This document shows positions 11,969-22,882 of a stretch of 64,000 bases of DNA, piece by piece. The notes under the pieces are model-generated. The model was not told where the DNA came from. It worked only from the letters and a program-made list of their open reading frames with translations, and ran no database searches. The DNA is from Didymella arachidicola (lineage: Eukaryota; Ascomycota; Dothideomycetes; Pleosporales; Didymellaceae), in NCBI GenBank assembly GCA_016630955.3, contig CM049999.1:1054001-1118000 (forward strand), written 5' to 3'. Within the stretch, counting starts at the first letter, position 1, and each line of letters starts with the position of its first letter. The position numbers and the translations under genes were made by a program.

Positions 11969-14190
11969 TCGCGCAAACCGAAAAAGCGGTTTAAACTTGA
12001 ACGCAATTTACATAGAGCACCATGATGGCTTGCTCTTGCTTAAGTACCTACACAGCACCAGTCTCCCGCTTCCGGAGTTGGTCGCCGCACGGCACACTTA
12101 TCGGGCGTGGCTGGAGTACGGCATATGTAATCTCTCAGCTTGCACATAAATAGCGAAGTGTACAACGCTGGCGTAAAGCGCATGCGCGAATAGCATCAAG
12201 TTTTGCTAGACTAGGGAGGCGTACGTCATGCCGTTGGATCGCAGTTGCCAATCTAAGCTTTGCTGCCAAGCACGTGGGCATGAGCTTAAATCCGTAGCGC
12301 TTTGTTCCCCGACCTTGGAATCGGCTCACGGCTATCGGCTGCCCACGTGCTCTGCATAGCAGATACACAGGTCTGTTCCGTGGACCGTGTTTGTTGAGGT
12401 TCACAACGGCTCAGGTCATCTTGCACCTCCACGAAGCGATCAGTTAGTCCGCTCTCGATTTGTAGGCTAGCATTTCTTGAATCGGTCTGCGGTCGGTGGC
12501 GCGAACGAGTGAGTCCAAGTCGGCTGCAGCGCAAATTAGCAGCGAGAAGCCAAGCAGATTATACTATTATGCCTGTCCAGTAAAGTACTCGACTCCTTCC
12601 GCAGCGTAAGCTCACCTTAACTGCGATCTGTATGCCATGCACGCCACAAGACTCAATAACGGCCTTCAACAACCATGAGTATGGATGAAAGTAGGAGTCT
12701 TCTAGAGTCGGTGCGTTCATTATGGTACAAGTCCTGGTGGTAGAAATCCAAAGCTACCGTGCATCACCAGGGAAGAAAACGTCCATTGCAACATCGCAGC
12801 TTTGTGCAAAGATACAGACCGTTGGGTGACCGATGCGGCTACTGCACGAGCAACGACATTGCGGTTCTCGCCGTTGGGGATTGTGTAAAACGACAGGACG
12901 GGCAAAGAAGGTGCTTCTAAAAAGTTTATAAGATCTGATTGCTCGAGACTAGATCTCGTGCGTTGCTGCATTGGTGAATCTTGCAATACGAAGCAGTCGC
13001 ACGACAAAATTCTATCCGCATTGTTGTCATTTGCAGTTGCACTTAGCATAGACAACCCACAACACTCCCCCTCTGTACCAAGATTTAATTCGATACCACG
13101 TTTGCGGAATTGCAACCGAGTCCTCGGTAACAGGGCCCAAGACGACGATCTTTCCGTGGATGAGAACAGAGACTCGGGGGGTCTCCCGATCGATATCTAT
13201 GAACTCTAAAATATCGGAACGTACAGGACTTCAGCACCGAACGATTTTGACTCGTATTTAGAGCAGAGAGAGAGGTCTGCTGCTTGCATCTTGTCTGTGA
13301 CAGATTTTTGTTGAGAGAGAATATAATCGCGACGTGCACACTGCACCTTCGAGAGACAAAATATCAGAAGGGTCATCGACATCTCGTGTCGCGACTGGGA
13401 TCTAGCACCACCCGGTTTGTGATGTACAGCAACGCTGTGGAACGGGGCCGGTGACTTTGCTTTTTTTCGTGTTGGCTCCAAGGGTGAGGTTTCGACTGAT
13501 GGTCGGGTGGCGGTTTACGCTGACGAGGCGTGTTGGGACGACGCGTTTTAATTTGAGGGATAGTGCGCAGGGTGGAAAGAGTGAGTTGTAGGAAGAGTGA
13601 GAGTGGAGGGTTGGGGTGAGGGGGTTTGGGTGGATATGGGTGAATATGGGTAGCCTGCAGTTAGTGACGAGGTTGTATATAAGTTCGACTTGCGGTTTTT
13701 GAGGAAAGCGTGAGGTATCGACTCTATCTCCACGAGGATCTTGTTGCGAGCATAGACTGGAGATGCAGCGCTGAACTCTACGTGGTTCTGGTGCGGAGTG
13801 AGTCTAAAGTTATGACGTCGTGCTATAGCTTGTTTTGTGTCATAGCCGTCGACTTCCAGATGCCGGTTAATGCGTTGGCTGCTACGCAGTTGTGAAACAC
13901 TCTTTGCGAAGACCGTGATTTCGCTCTGCTCGATCGACCAGCCGCTGCATTCTTGTTCTCGAATTCCACTTCCCCTGGTGCAAGGCCTGCGTCTGCAGAC
14001 AAACGAGATTCAGAAGACGCTGCGTCGAGTTGAGCAGTGTGTGTTGATGTGCTTGGCGAGGTACTCTTAGATCTCATGTAATGATGGCTTGTAGTGTGTT
14101 TTGCAGCCAGTCAATGTTTCGCAGCGTTGCAGACGTCCTGTATTGTTAACGTGACGTCGAAAGCAGCGCTGCATTCAGCCAGGCAAAGAC

Positions 14191-14210
14191 GGTGGTGTTC
14201 GGTGGTGTTC
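14191..14210. repeat. short direct repeat, 2 x 10 bp
   Basis: GGTGGTGTTC is repeated exactly and partly continues (GGTGATG) after the second copy. Confidence 0.7.
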
Positions 14211-14470
14211 GGTGATGCGCCTGCTTGTTGACATTGCAGGTCATCTAACCCATTATGCGTCTCAACAGGGTTCACGGGTTGCGGGGATGCGATGATGGAG
14301 AAGTGTAGGTGGAAAGGTCTTAGTCATCATAACGGTGCAGCCCCTAATAGCATGGTGTGCAGAGATGCGGCGACACAAGAGATGTATGCAAGGGGCCGTG
14401 GCTAGCTGCGTGCCATCATGTGATGACAGACGGCGGGAGGCTGCGGATAGACTGCTCGAAGCAGCAAGCA

Positions 14471-14500
14471 CAGTGCAGACCAGCGCAGACCAGCGCAGAC
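14471..14500. repeat. tandem repeat, 3 x 10 bp
   Basis: CAGTGCAGAC followed by two copies of CAGCGCAGAC, with a single C/T difference between units. It lies in the upstream region of the transporter gene. Confidence 0.75.
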
Positions 14501-14889
14501 GGAGAAGGCCTCGCAGTGGCTCTGCTCCTTGCTGCGCGTGCTGTTCCCTTCTCGCAGGCTGCTGCTAATTTTAAAGCTGCTAGCGTTCGGCAACGTGGGC
14601 CTCCAGCAAGTGCAGATTGGCGCGGCCAAGCCTCTGGTCGTCGTGCACCCAACGGCGCCAGGGCTCTGCGTGCCACCCTTTTCCAGCAGCCACTCCTCCA
14701 ACATCCGCCTGTGACACCCACCGCCGACGCTCCCGCCCGCCGTGCACCGCCAGGCCCGCGCCTCTCTCGCCGCTCCTTTGCCCACCTGTCCTCTGTCCTC
14801 TGTCTTCTGCCCTCTGCTCGTCGCTCGAGCATGCGCGCATAGCCCCGACGATCCCGCCCCGTCCGCTCGCTAGCACAAACACTGCCGCC

Positions 14890-16036
14890 ATGGGTAGGTG
14901 ACCATGTTCCTTGCGCGCCCGGCAGCACCGGACTCTGGTTGACAGCCATGACAGTTGAGAAGCGCCCCTCCACCGACGGCCTCGTCGACAACGTCGACCC
15001 CCGCGAGAGCACCGAGTTCGAGATGGAGGAGCTGCCCACCTACGAGAAGCCCGCCGAGCCCTCGCCCGTCTCGCTCAAGGACAAGATCATCACCTGTTTC
15101 TGGATCTCCGTCAACACCCTCTCGACGCTGGGCCTGATCTTCCTGAGCAAACGGTGCGCATCACCCAACGCAGGCGCACGCAGGCGTGCGCAGGCTGGTT
15201 ACTAACACCGCAACAGCGTATTCAGCGACCCCCAGCTCAAGCAGTGCCAGCTGATGGTCGTCATGTGGCATTTCACAGCCACCGGCCTCGTCCTCTTCCT
15301 GTCCACCCTCGCGCCCTTCCGCGCCTTCAAGCCTGTCAAGCTCAATGTCTGGAACATGATGCCTGTCTGCGCCTTCTTCGCCGGCTACGTTGTCCTCGGC
15401 AACCTCAGCCTGACCTTCAACTCGATTGGCTTCTACCAGCTGTCCAAGGTCATGACCACCCCTACCGTCGTCCTCATCAACTTTGTCGTCTTCCGCAAGA
15501 CCGTCACACGCTGGATGCTGGCCGCCATCCTCACCACCTGCGTCGGCGTTTCCTTCACCATGGGCGGAGAAGTGAAGACTGCCTTCTTCGGCGTCATCAT
15601 TGCGACCCTCGCTTTCTGCTCGACCGCCCTCTACCAGATCTGGATTGGCAAGAAGATTGAGGACTTCAAGGTCTCGCCGCCCCAGCTGCTCCTGAACCAG
15701 GCGCCCATCTCCGTGTGCCTGCTCATCCCCTTTGTGCCCTTCTTCGACACCATCCCCAACCTCAGCGCCGTCCCAACCAACCTGCTCTGGTCGGTCTGCG
15801 CATCTGGCATCATGGCCTCCATGTACAACCTGTCGCAGTTCTTGATCATCGGCCGCACCTCGGCGCTCACCTTCAATATCGTCAGCCATCTCAAGACCAT
15901 CCTCATCCTGTCCATTGGGTGGTACAGCGAGGGCAAGATCTTGAACCCGCGCGAGTGGCTCGGTGTGTTGCTTGCGCTAGGCGGTGGTTGGGTGTACTCG
16001 CACCTGGCGCTCAAGGCAAAGGCACAGACCAAGTAG
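14890..16036 (+). CDS. triose-phosphate/nucleotide-sugar type transporter (DMT superfamily, SLC35-like)
   Basis: The core gene uses exons 14948-15153 and 15217-16036 (341 residues; donor GTGCGC, branch TACTAAC, acceptor ACAG). An upstream ATG at 14890 in a strong GCCGCCATGG context is followed at once by a GTAGGT donor and joins in frame to 14946. That adds a 4-nt first exon and two residues, and I prefer this start. After an acidic N-terminus of about 60 residues, roughly ten membrane helices follow, with the TPT-family blocks GLIFLSKRVF, MWHFTATG, FNSIGFYQLSKVMTTP, SALTFNIVSHLKTILIL and the terminal helix GVLLALGGGWVYS. Such proteins exchange nucleotide sugars or related compounds across Golgi or ER membranes. 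The substrate cannot be told from sequence. The C-terminus is basic (KAKAQTK). Confidence 0.87.
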
Positions 16037-17182
16037 GCGATTCGTCACAGGGCGGTCCCGATGCGCGGATCATGGGTACAAGCGCAGAGGGCTTGTTGTA
16101 CAACGAGTGCATTGGGCGGGGTTGCTTTCTTTCCATTCACCGGCTCCCTCTTCTTTCGATGGCATGGCCTGTTTGAATATGCAATGTATAGCGGCACAGC
16201 GACATGTCTTATTTTTCATCTCATGGCGATATAAAACGACACTTTTATGTATTGGTGCGGCGATATAGGTTGGCCATCTTCTTTCTGTAGGGTCTAGGCT
16301 GCTTCCGGCGCATTGGCGTCTTAGAGTTTATGTAATCGCGCATCACTGCTGTGAATGAAGATATCCAGACTGAAGGAACAAATCTCCCTGACCCAACTTG
16401 AGCTCGGTTTCGATCCGGTCAAGGCGTAGATGAGACGTACTTGACTAGCAGTGGGCAGATGCTGCAATTCAAGTGCCTCTTTAGGAAGTACCAAAGTAGT
16501 ACCATTACCCAAACAGGCAACCCACCAGCGCGCAAATCCGCCCTGCACAGCCAAAGAACGCCTGCGCACCAACTCAGCCTCATCACGTGCCGCCTCCGCC
16601 CCACCCCGACCCAACCAACTTGGCCCCAAGCAAGCACCACCCGCCACTCTCTGACTCGCTCTGCCTTTCACAGCCTTCTCGAAGACCGCTACAACAGCGC
16701 ACTCATCTCAGCGGCGCGACTCGTGATTCGGTCAGAGGTTGAGCGCCGTATTCTTACCTCGCTGCCACGCAGTCTTGTTTCCTAATCGGGTGCTCGGTCT
16801 GCAGGTAGCGATGACGTGTGAGCTATGATCGACCGTGGACGGAGTGCCTGAGAGGAGGGGGGGAGGGCCTAGTTTGAGGCAGTGGAAGGAAGGCGAAGAT
16901 GGGGTTTGACGAGGGGACGGGTATATAACGGAGTGGACAAAGGAATGGATTATGATTGCTTACTCCATCATTCACAATTTCATACCGCGACTGCAGCTGC
17001 ACTCGAGCATACTTACCCATTTTACACCAACCAACCAACCAAAAAAACCCTCCCGCTGTGTACAGCTCCCACCACGAGTATTCACACTCCAACTTCAACT
17101 TCTATCACACGCTTTACTTCGCTGTCGACGCTCAGACATCACTCCCCGATCTTATCTATCCATCTCGAATCAAACCAAAAAC
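16037..17182. other. intergenic, 1.1 kb, with TATA box and pyrimidine-rich leader
   Basis: No supported gene. TATATAA at 16922-16928 is followed by a pyrimidine/A-rich stretch including CCAACCAACCAACC near 17029, typical of a fungal 5' leader, ahead of the small glycine-rich gene. Confidence 0.5.
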
Positions 17183-17440
17183 ATGGGCTGTGCTTCCAGC
17201 AGAGAAGTGACGGACTACCCGCCGCCTATGCGTCAGCGCCAGCGTCAGGGACGGAAGAGTCGACATAGTGCGTATGGTAATGGCGGGATGGCTGGGTATG
17301 CTGGGGGGTATGGGGGAGGGGGGTTCTTTGGGGGAGGGGATGGTGGAGGAGGGGGAGGGGATGGTGGAGGAGGGGGAGGGGGAGGGGGAGATGGTGGTGG
17401 TGGTGGAGGAGGAGGAGGAGGAGGGGGAGGGGGGTGTTGA
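17183..17440 (+). CDS. small glycine-rich protein with MGC lipid-anchor N-terminus
   Basis: 85 residues, no intron. It begins MGCASSRE, a good N-myristoylation signal (Gly2, Ser6) with Cys3 available for palmitoylation. A basic segment follows (RQRQRQGRKSRH), and from about residue 36 there is an almost pure glycine tract with a few Asp and Phe and a terminal Cys. Such a protein would be expected at the plasma or an internal membrane through lipids plus basic residues. I do not recognise a family beyond short fungal MGC proteins. The coding repeat (GGA/GGT) is microsatellite-like, so length may vary between strains. An upstream TATA box and leader support expression. Confidence 0.55.
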   Translation: MGCASSREVTDYPPPMRQRQRQGRKSRHSAYGNGGMAGYAGGYGGGGFFGGGDGGGGGGDGGGGGGGGGDGGGGGGGGGGGGGGC

Positions 17441-17512
17441 GGAAGGAGAGGGATGGGATGGGATGGGCGTTGGGATTGGTATTGGTATACCCTCTAGTGT
17501 CACGAGTGTATT

Positions 17513-18448
17513 TCATTCAAAGTCTTGTTCTAAATTTTCAAACACCCTCGGCAGCCAAACCTTTACATTCTCATACACCAAAAACGTGATTATCGTTGTA
17601 GGCACGACCCTTAGCGTGTTCGGCACCACGCCCTTGTAAAACGCCAACACCCCCTCGTTCACATACGTCTTCCGCAGCACGTCCCACAGCCCGCTATACC
17701 TTGCCGCCGCCTCGTACTGCTGCATGCGCGCGCGGATCGGCTGGTAGGGGTACGTGATGACGCCGGCGAGCAGCTTGGAGCCGGCGGACATGTACGTGTA
17801 GTCCCAGTTGGAGAGGGAGTGGTTTTTCCGGGCGCGCTTCTTCATGGTTTCGTAGATGCTGAATTGCACCGCGCCGTGCAGGACGCCGAGGGTACTGGGG
17901 ACGAAGCCGGCCCATAGGCCGCGCAGGCCGCGCGAGGTGTAGACGTGGGTTAGGCCGGTGAGCATGCTTGGGTAGGCGCCCGGGTGGTTGCGGCCTTTTT
18001 CCAGCATGCGCGTTTTGACGACCCAGATGGGGTTTGTGCAGAATCCTGTGCTGAGGCCGGCGACGATGCTCGCGGCGAAGAAGTCGGTGCTGCTGAGCGG
18101 TTGGCGGCCCTTGGCGCGCTGCAGCGCGTCCTTGAGGTTGCCGTAGAAGAAAAAGTACAGACCCCAGCCCAGACTGTTGCCGAGGAGGTTCGGCCAGAGC
18201 CCGCGGTACAGGGCGCGCAGGCCGCCCTCGTCGCGCACGACGTTGGAGAGGATGTGGAACGAGTCGCCGAGCTGGGGGCGCGGGCATGTGCGCAGCTGCA
18301 GGCGGTTCTTCAGCAGGTCTAGCGGGTGCGCGGCGAGGCACGAGACGACGCCTGCGCTGAAGCCCGCGACGCTTTCGACGAGCGAGGCCGAGAGGGCGCG
18401 TTTGGGCGCGCGCGGTGGGGCGTCGTTGGCGTTCACGGCGCGGGGCAT
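17513..18448 (-). CDS. FLX1: mitochondrial carrier, FAD/folate type (FLX1-like)
   Basis: Single exon, 311 residues, the usual carrier length. There are three repeats with the signature variants PLDLLKNRLQ, NPIWVVKTRM and PYQPIRARMQ, and six membrane segments. The NPIWVVKTRM motif with GLWPNLLGNSLGWGLYFFFYG is typical of the SLC25A32/FLX1 subgroup, which moves FAD or folate into mitochondria. The third motif reads PYQPIRAR rather than the commoner PYQVVRAR. The family is sure; the substrate is by similarity. The gene is convergent with the glycine-rich gene, 72 bp from it. Confidence 0.88.
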   Translation of the reverse strand: MPRAVNANDAPPRAPKRALSASLVESVAGFSAGVVSCLAAHPLDLLKNRLQLRTCPRPQLGDSFHILSNVVRDEGGLRALYRGLWPNLLGNSLGWGLYFFFYGNLKDALQRAKGRQPLSSTDFFAASIVAGLSTGFCTNPIWVVKTRMLEKGRNHPGAYPSMLTGLTHVYTSRGLRGLWAGFVPSTLGVLHGAVQFSIYETMKKRARKNHSLSNWDYTYMSAGSKLLAGVITYPYQPIRARMQQYEAAARYSGLWDVLRKTYVNEGVLAFYKGVVPNTLRVVPTTIITFLVYENVKVWLPRVFENLEQDFE

Positions 18449-18768
18449 GGCGGTCGAGGGGCTGCTGGGCGTTGCGGGCGCATCCTGGGAGGCTGGCGAC
18501 GGCGGAGGGGAGGAGTGAGACGCCAGGATAGTGACGGGCGAGAGGGTGGATGGGTTATGTCATGTCGTGCGGTGGGAGGGTGCGAGCCGTGTTGAAGGAA
18601 GCGGATTTAGATGGAGCTAATTATGACATGCAGGGTTCAGTGCGTCGGCACGTCATCCGCACATGGCCATCCTTCAGCCGCATAGAAGATTGTATACATG
18701 AACTCGATAGAAATTACACATGACCTCAAGCACCACTCCACCAGCGCCCCCCCACAACCCCCCTCCCC

Positions 18769-20942
18769 TCAAACCCCCGCCCCAAACGTCCCCCCTTCAC
18801 AACACGCCGACTCCCCCGGCGCCCTCCCCTGCGCAGCCGCCGTCTCCTTCTCCCCAAACGCCAACCTGCTAATCCCATCCACCAACCCGCCCCCCTGCCC
18901 CACCCCACTCGGCACACTGCAATAACTCGGCCTAACATCCAGCGCCGGATTCCTCGTGAAGAAATTCCTCGGCCTCAGCAGCAGACTCATCGGCTCGGCG
19001 GGCATGACGGGGAAATCCTCGGGCGCAGGGAAGTGCGTGAGGCCGAACGTGTGCCAGAGCACGATGTCTGTGTTTTCGAGGTTGGCGGTGGGGTTGGCGG
19101 CGATCCAGGAGGGGAGGCCCTGCGAGGGCGTGCCGGAGGTTTGGGGGACGTGGCGCCCGGCGGGGTGGATTTGGGTGTCGTCGTCTGCGCGCGTTAGCAT
19201 ATGATTCGCACAGGGAGCGCTATTGGGACGGGCTTACACTTTGTCACGTGCACGGCGTGGCGTGCGAAGCCAGCGCGCTTCCATACCAGGCTGTCTGGCT
19301 TGGGGAGGAGCTCTGGGACCTCTCTGCTTACTAGCTTGTAGCTAGCGGGCTTTTTGCTGTACGGGTTGATTTTGCTCTCGTTGGCCATGTCCCATGTTCT
19401 GCTTGTGGCGCCGTTGTAGTCCGTGGCCGCCTGTTCGGGGGTGCTGAGTTTTGTCTTCTTCGCGTAGAAGGCGTTGCCGTACTTGTTCTCTGCGCTGCCG
19501 ACTTCGCCGTCGCCGCGCGCGGCGTCGACCATGAAGACGGTGTTGTTGGGGCCGTCGATGTTCGGGTCGATGCGCAGACAGAAGAGATGCTGGTGGTTGT
19601 GCGCGTTGACGCCTGGATACACTTCTGTGCCCCAGCCCTTGAGGTCCTCGCCGGGGAGCATGGCGTACGTGTTCAAGATGCCTGTCAGCTTGATCTCGAG
19701 CTGGATGGTGCCGTCGAGGTGGAAGATCCAGTACACGCAGTACTCGTAGTTGGCGGCCGTGAAGATGTGCGAGATGATGAGCTTACGGGCGCGGGTCACG
19801 GTGACGCTGTCGTCTCGGAAGTCGGTATGCTTGAACAGGATGCCAGCGTCCTCTTCGTGGATACAGATGGCGTTCTTGATCGTTGTGGCCTGCCCGGCAC
19901 GGTTGACGAATGCTGCGTCCATGTAGTGGATCGCGCCCTTGCAGTCACATCCCAGACTCAACGAATTCGTCATGTAACCGCCACCATACTCCCCGAGGTC
20001 AAACGCGTGCTTCCGTTGGTGAGGGTGCTCGGGGTTTCCATACGGCACAACCATCTCCGCAAGCGACAACCGCCAGAAGGTATCTCTCACTGTGCCCTTG
20101 TCGTTGAACGTGATGTCGCTCAGCACCATGCCCTCGCGGTAATTAAAGCCAATGTGTAGTTTCCAGTTCGCCCAGCTGATGTACCGCTCGTCCATCTTGA
20201 AGCTCACGCCTTCCGGTTGCGTGATATGGATCGGCTTCAAATCATTCCTGAATCCCCCCTCTTTCTCAATCGCAGCTGCATGGTAATTGTTCGGTGGAGC
20301 CTTGTTCAACGGTCTCCTGACGGGTGGAACATCGATATGAATGACCTCCTGAGTGTCGGAATTGTAAATCGGGCAAAAGTCAAGCGGGTAGCTATACTGG
20401 CTATCATCCACATGCGGGCGGTAATACATCAGCGCCTGCTGAAGGCGCACATTCGTGCCAAACCGCTCGTCATACCCAATGGTCCACGGATCACAATACA
20501 CCTTGTGCATATCCTGGGGCGGGATACCGATGATCCCGCATTGCTCAATGACCTTGGGGTCTTTGCGGACCACCGACTCGACAATCTGCAGGTCCTCCAT
20601 GGTGATGAGCGGCTGAACACCCTCGGTCAGCTCCCAGCTGAGAACCTTGTTCTCCGTCAAGGAGACGCGTGCGTCGAATACTTTGCTGCCGCGCCCAATG
20701 CACACTACGTCTGCCACGCGGTGCGGTCTGGGTGCCACGTCTGGAGCTCTGATCCACGCCATCATCTCCGCTTTGCGCGGCTCCCACAAGGTAACGGCGT
20801 TGAAGAAAACATCAGGGTGCTCCTTGCGGACGAGTGCTACGGCAGCTTCGATCTCGAGCTCCGAGAGGGGATCGAATGGGTGGGGTGGTGCGACTTGCCC
20901 TGTGATGTGTGATGCGGCCTGCTTGAGGCGGTCGAGAGCCAT
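18769..20942 (-). CDS. primary amine oxidase (copper/TPQ)
   Basis: Exons 20942-19238 and 19184-18769 (donor GTAAGC, acceptor GCAG) give 706 residues. It oxidises primary amines to aldehydes with release of ammonia and peroxide. The tyrosine that becomes the topaquinone cofactor is in NYEY (about residue 399). The catalytic Asp lies in HYMDAAF (about 342), copper ligands are in NAHNHQH (about 450), and the late ligand His is in FGLTHFPAPEDFPVMP. After the junction, HVTKYDDDTQ reads correctly. Upstream Met codons at 21008 lie in frame but precede the family start, so I begin at MALDRL. There is no C-terminal SKL-type signal, so a peroxisomal location is not supported by the tail. Confidence 0.93.
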
Positions 20943-21842
20943 TGTGAGTGCGGTCGCGAATAGACTTGAAGGATGAAGGAAAAGATGAGGGATACTGCTC
21001 ACAATCAAAGCAGGGTCTCGCGGGGTACATATACACCACCATCCTCACCATGTCTCCATCTCCACATTCCCTCCTCCATCTCCCATTGGCAGATCCGCAT
21101 CACTCTTCGATCCTCGCCCGCAATCTCAAAACCCTACCATGCTTTCAATTCAAGCCAATGAGTGCAGTTTCTCTCCGTCACCGTGCTGTTATCACGGCTC
21201 CCGCGATATCGCTCCTGTTGGGGTTAGACTGGTGGCTAGCGCGGTGGAGAAGTGGGGAATGAACTGCGAATGCTTGGCTAGATGGGATGGGAGGCTTATG
21301 AGGCAAACAGCGAAAAGTGTGCGCGATCGAAATTTTTACAGTCCGATATCAGAGTATATCTAGACGTTGCGAAGAACAGAATTACCCAGACTATATCTAG
21401 AATTGCAGAGACATTCACATGAAGCATAGTCCATTTATCGCTAACAGACTATCAAAACGCAACATCGCGAGTGGACGCGCTGTGTTCTCGCCACTGCGTT
21501 GCGTTCGATGTTGAGGCGGTTGAGCAGTGTTGTGGAAGCTGGATGGAAGAAGCACGTTTGCTGCGTGATGATGGGATTTCCTTCTGTGAGAGTGAGATAG
21601 AGAGTCGCTTCTCGGTATCCTGTTGTGCAACCGCGAGGGTATGGGGTGTTGTATGTTCAGGCGGTGTTTTGTATCGGGGTTCGAGATGCTTGTTGTCGAC
21701 GAAGCGACGAAGTAGCTCTTGTATGATGTAGTCCAGCTCCTGTCGCTCTCTCTATCGATCTTGTCACACAGAGCCTGGAATATCAACACCAATGGAAGCA
21801 CGGCCCTGTGCTCTCTTGCAGGCGGTCTCAATCTTCTCCACC
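20943..21842. other. intergenic, 900 bp
   Basis: No gene seen. It includes the upstream region of the amine oxidase and the 3' flank of FAF1, with an AT-richer stretch near 21320-21410. Confidence 0.4.
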
Positions 21843-22724
21843 TCACCCCCTCGGCTTCCCCCTACCCTTCCCATTCCTGCCCTTCCCGCCCTGACTCCCC
21901 GGCCCACCAGTAATACTCCTAACATCCTTCTTACTCAGCGTCAACGTGCCTCCGCTAAAGCGCCCAATGCTCGGGCCGCCCACACCCCTCTCCCGCTTCC
22001 GCTCCCTGTCCCTGCCCTTCTCCCTGACCTCCTTCTCGAGGATGATGCCGCCCTCGCGGGCTTCGTGGCGGCGCTTCTGCTCCGTCAGGCGGGCCTTGTC
22101 GGCCATGTGTTTGCGCTGGGCCATGGGCATCTTCTTCTGGGTGAAGACGCTGCTCTTGGCGCCGAGCGAGCGCAGATGCAAGTCGGTGGACTTGTGGCGG
22201 GCGGCGCCGGCGGTGGTCAGGGTGGGTGTGGAGGCGCCGGATGAGGAGGCGGAGAGGATGTGCGAGTCGCGCAGGAGCTTCTGGAGGGCGAGGTCGTTTT
22301 TGAGGTTGGCGGCGTCGGTTGAGTCGTCGGCGGGTTTTTCGTTCTTCTTGATGGCGGGTTTTTGCGCGGTCGGAGTGCTGCTGGTGGGCGGCTTGGAGGA
22401 CATGAAGGCGCGCTTGAGGGCCTTGGAGGCTTCTTCGTCGGAGTCGAGGCGCGTGTCTTTGTACTCGACGACTTGGACTTTGGGCGCGTCGTCGTCACTG
22501 AGGCCGGACCAGTCTGACGCCTCGGCTTCCTCTGCACTCTCGTCCTCATCGATCGCAGGGGCTTCCTCGACCCTGGGCTTTATCGGCTCGACGGCCAGCG
22601 GCTTGAACTTTTTCTCAAAGGCGCGCCGGAACAGCTCCTGCATGTCCTCGTTGTCGGATCCCGACGACGGCCTCTCAAGCTCTTCGCGCGTGACGCGCTT
22701 CCGTTTCCCTAATTGTGGCGCCAT
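21843..22724 (-). CDS. FAF1: FAF1-like 40S ribosome biogenesis factor
   Basis: Single exon of 293 residues starting MAPQLGKRKRVTREEL. In-frame Met codons upstream lie across the short divergent promoter and are rejected. The protein is highly charged. It has an N-terminal LFRRAFEKKFKPL block, an acidic middle, and a C-terminal basic block ending RFSGGTLTLSKKDVRSI and a Gly/Lys/Arg tail, the pattern of the FAF1/C1orf131 family. In yeast this family acts in early pre-rRNA processing and small-subunit assembly in the nucleolus. The family call rests on the two ends. Confidence 0.78.
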   Translation of the reverse strand: MAPQLGKRKRVTREELERPSSGSDNEDMQELFRRAFEKKFKPLAVEPIKPRVEEAPAIDEDESAEEAEASDWSGLSDDDAPKVQVVEYKDTRLDSDEEASKALKRAFMSSKPPTSSTPTAQKPAIKKNEKPADDSTDAANLKNDLALQKLLRDSHILSASSSGASTPTLTTAGAARHKSTDLHLRSLGAKSSVFTQKKMPMAQRKHMADKARLTEQKRRHEAREGGIILEKEVREKGRDRERKRERGVGGPSIGRFSGGTLTLSKKDVRSITGGPGSQGGKGRNGKGRGKPRG

Positions 22725-22882
22725 TATTGCAGATTGTGAAGTTCGCAGCATCGCCCGCATCATCCAACCTCGACTCTCCACCAAAAAAACCCACGCTAGC
22801 CGAGAAATGCGGACCCCCGAGCCCTTCACCCCTCCCCCGCACCGTCGCTCCCAATCCCCCCCCCCCCCCCTACACACTGCCA
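22725..22882. promoter_or_regulatory. 158-bp divergent promoter FAF1/HIS6 with C15 tract
   Basis: Only 158 bp separate the two start codons, so promoter and both leaders must be shared. It holds an uninterrupted run of 15 C (22856-22870) just before the HIS6 start. I found no TGASTCA (amino-acid starvation) site in it. Confidence 0.6.

Larger units (their letters stand above)
11969..14889. other. 2.9-kb gene-poor interval
   Basis: I find no convincing gene on either strand; the open frames are short, lack recognisable motifs and overlap one another. Minor tandem repeats occur: two copies of a 10-mer GGTGGTGTTC at 14191-14210, and three near-identical 10-mers (CAGYGCAGAC) at 14471-14500. It presumably contains the promoter and leader of the transporter gene on its right and the promoter of the sphingomyelinase gene on its left. 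Confidence 0.5.

Noticed and set aside
12720..13115. 131-codon minus-strand frame in the gene-poor gap
   Set aside because: No start context, intron partner, domain or signal; overlapping frames are of similar length, as expected by chance.
15161..15889. 242-codon minus-strand frame opposite the transporter
   Set aside because: An acidic, repetitive composition (Glu/Asp/Gly) typical of a shadow of a GC-rich, intact membrane-protein gene.
17156..17516. Minus-strand Pro/Ser-rich frames opposite the glycine-rich gene
   Set aside because: Simple translation of the GGA/GGT microsatellite on the other strand.
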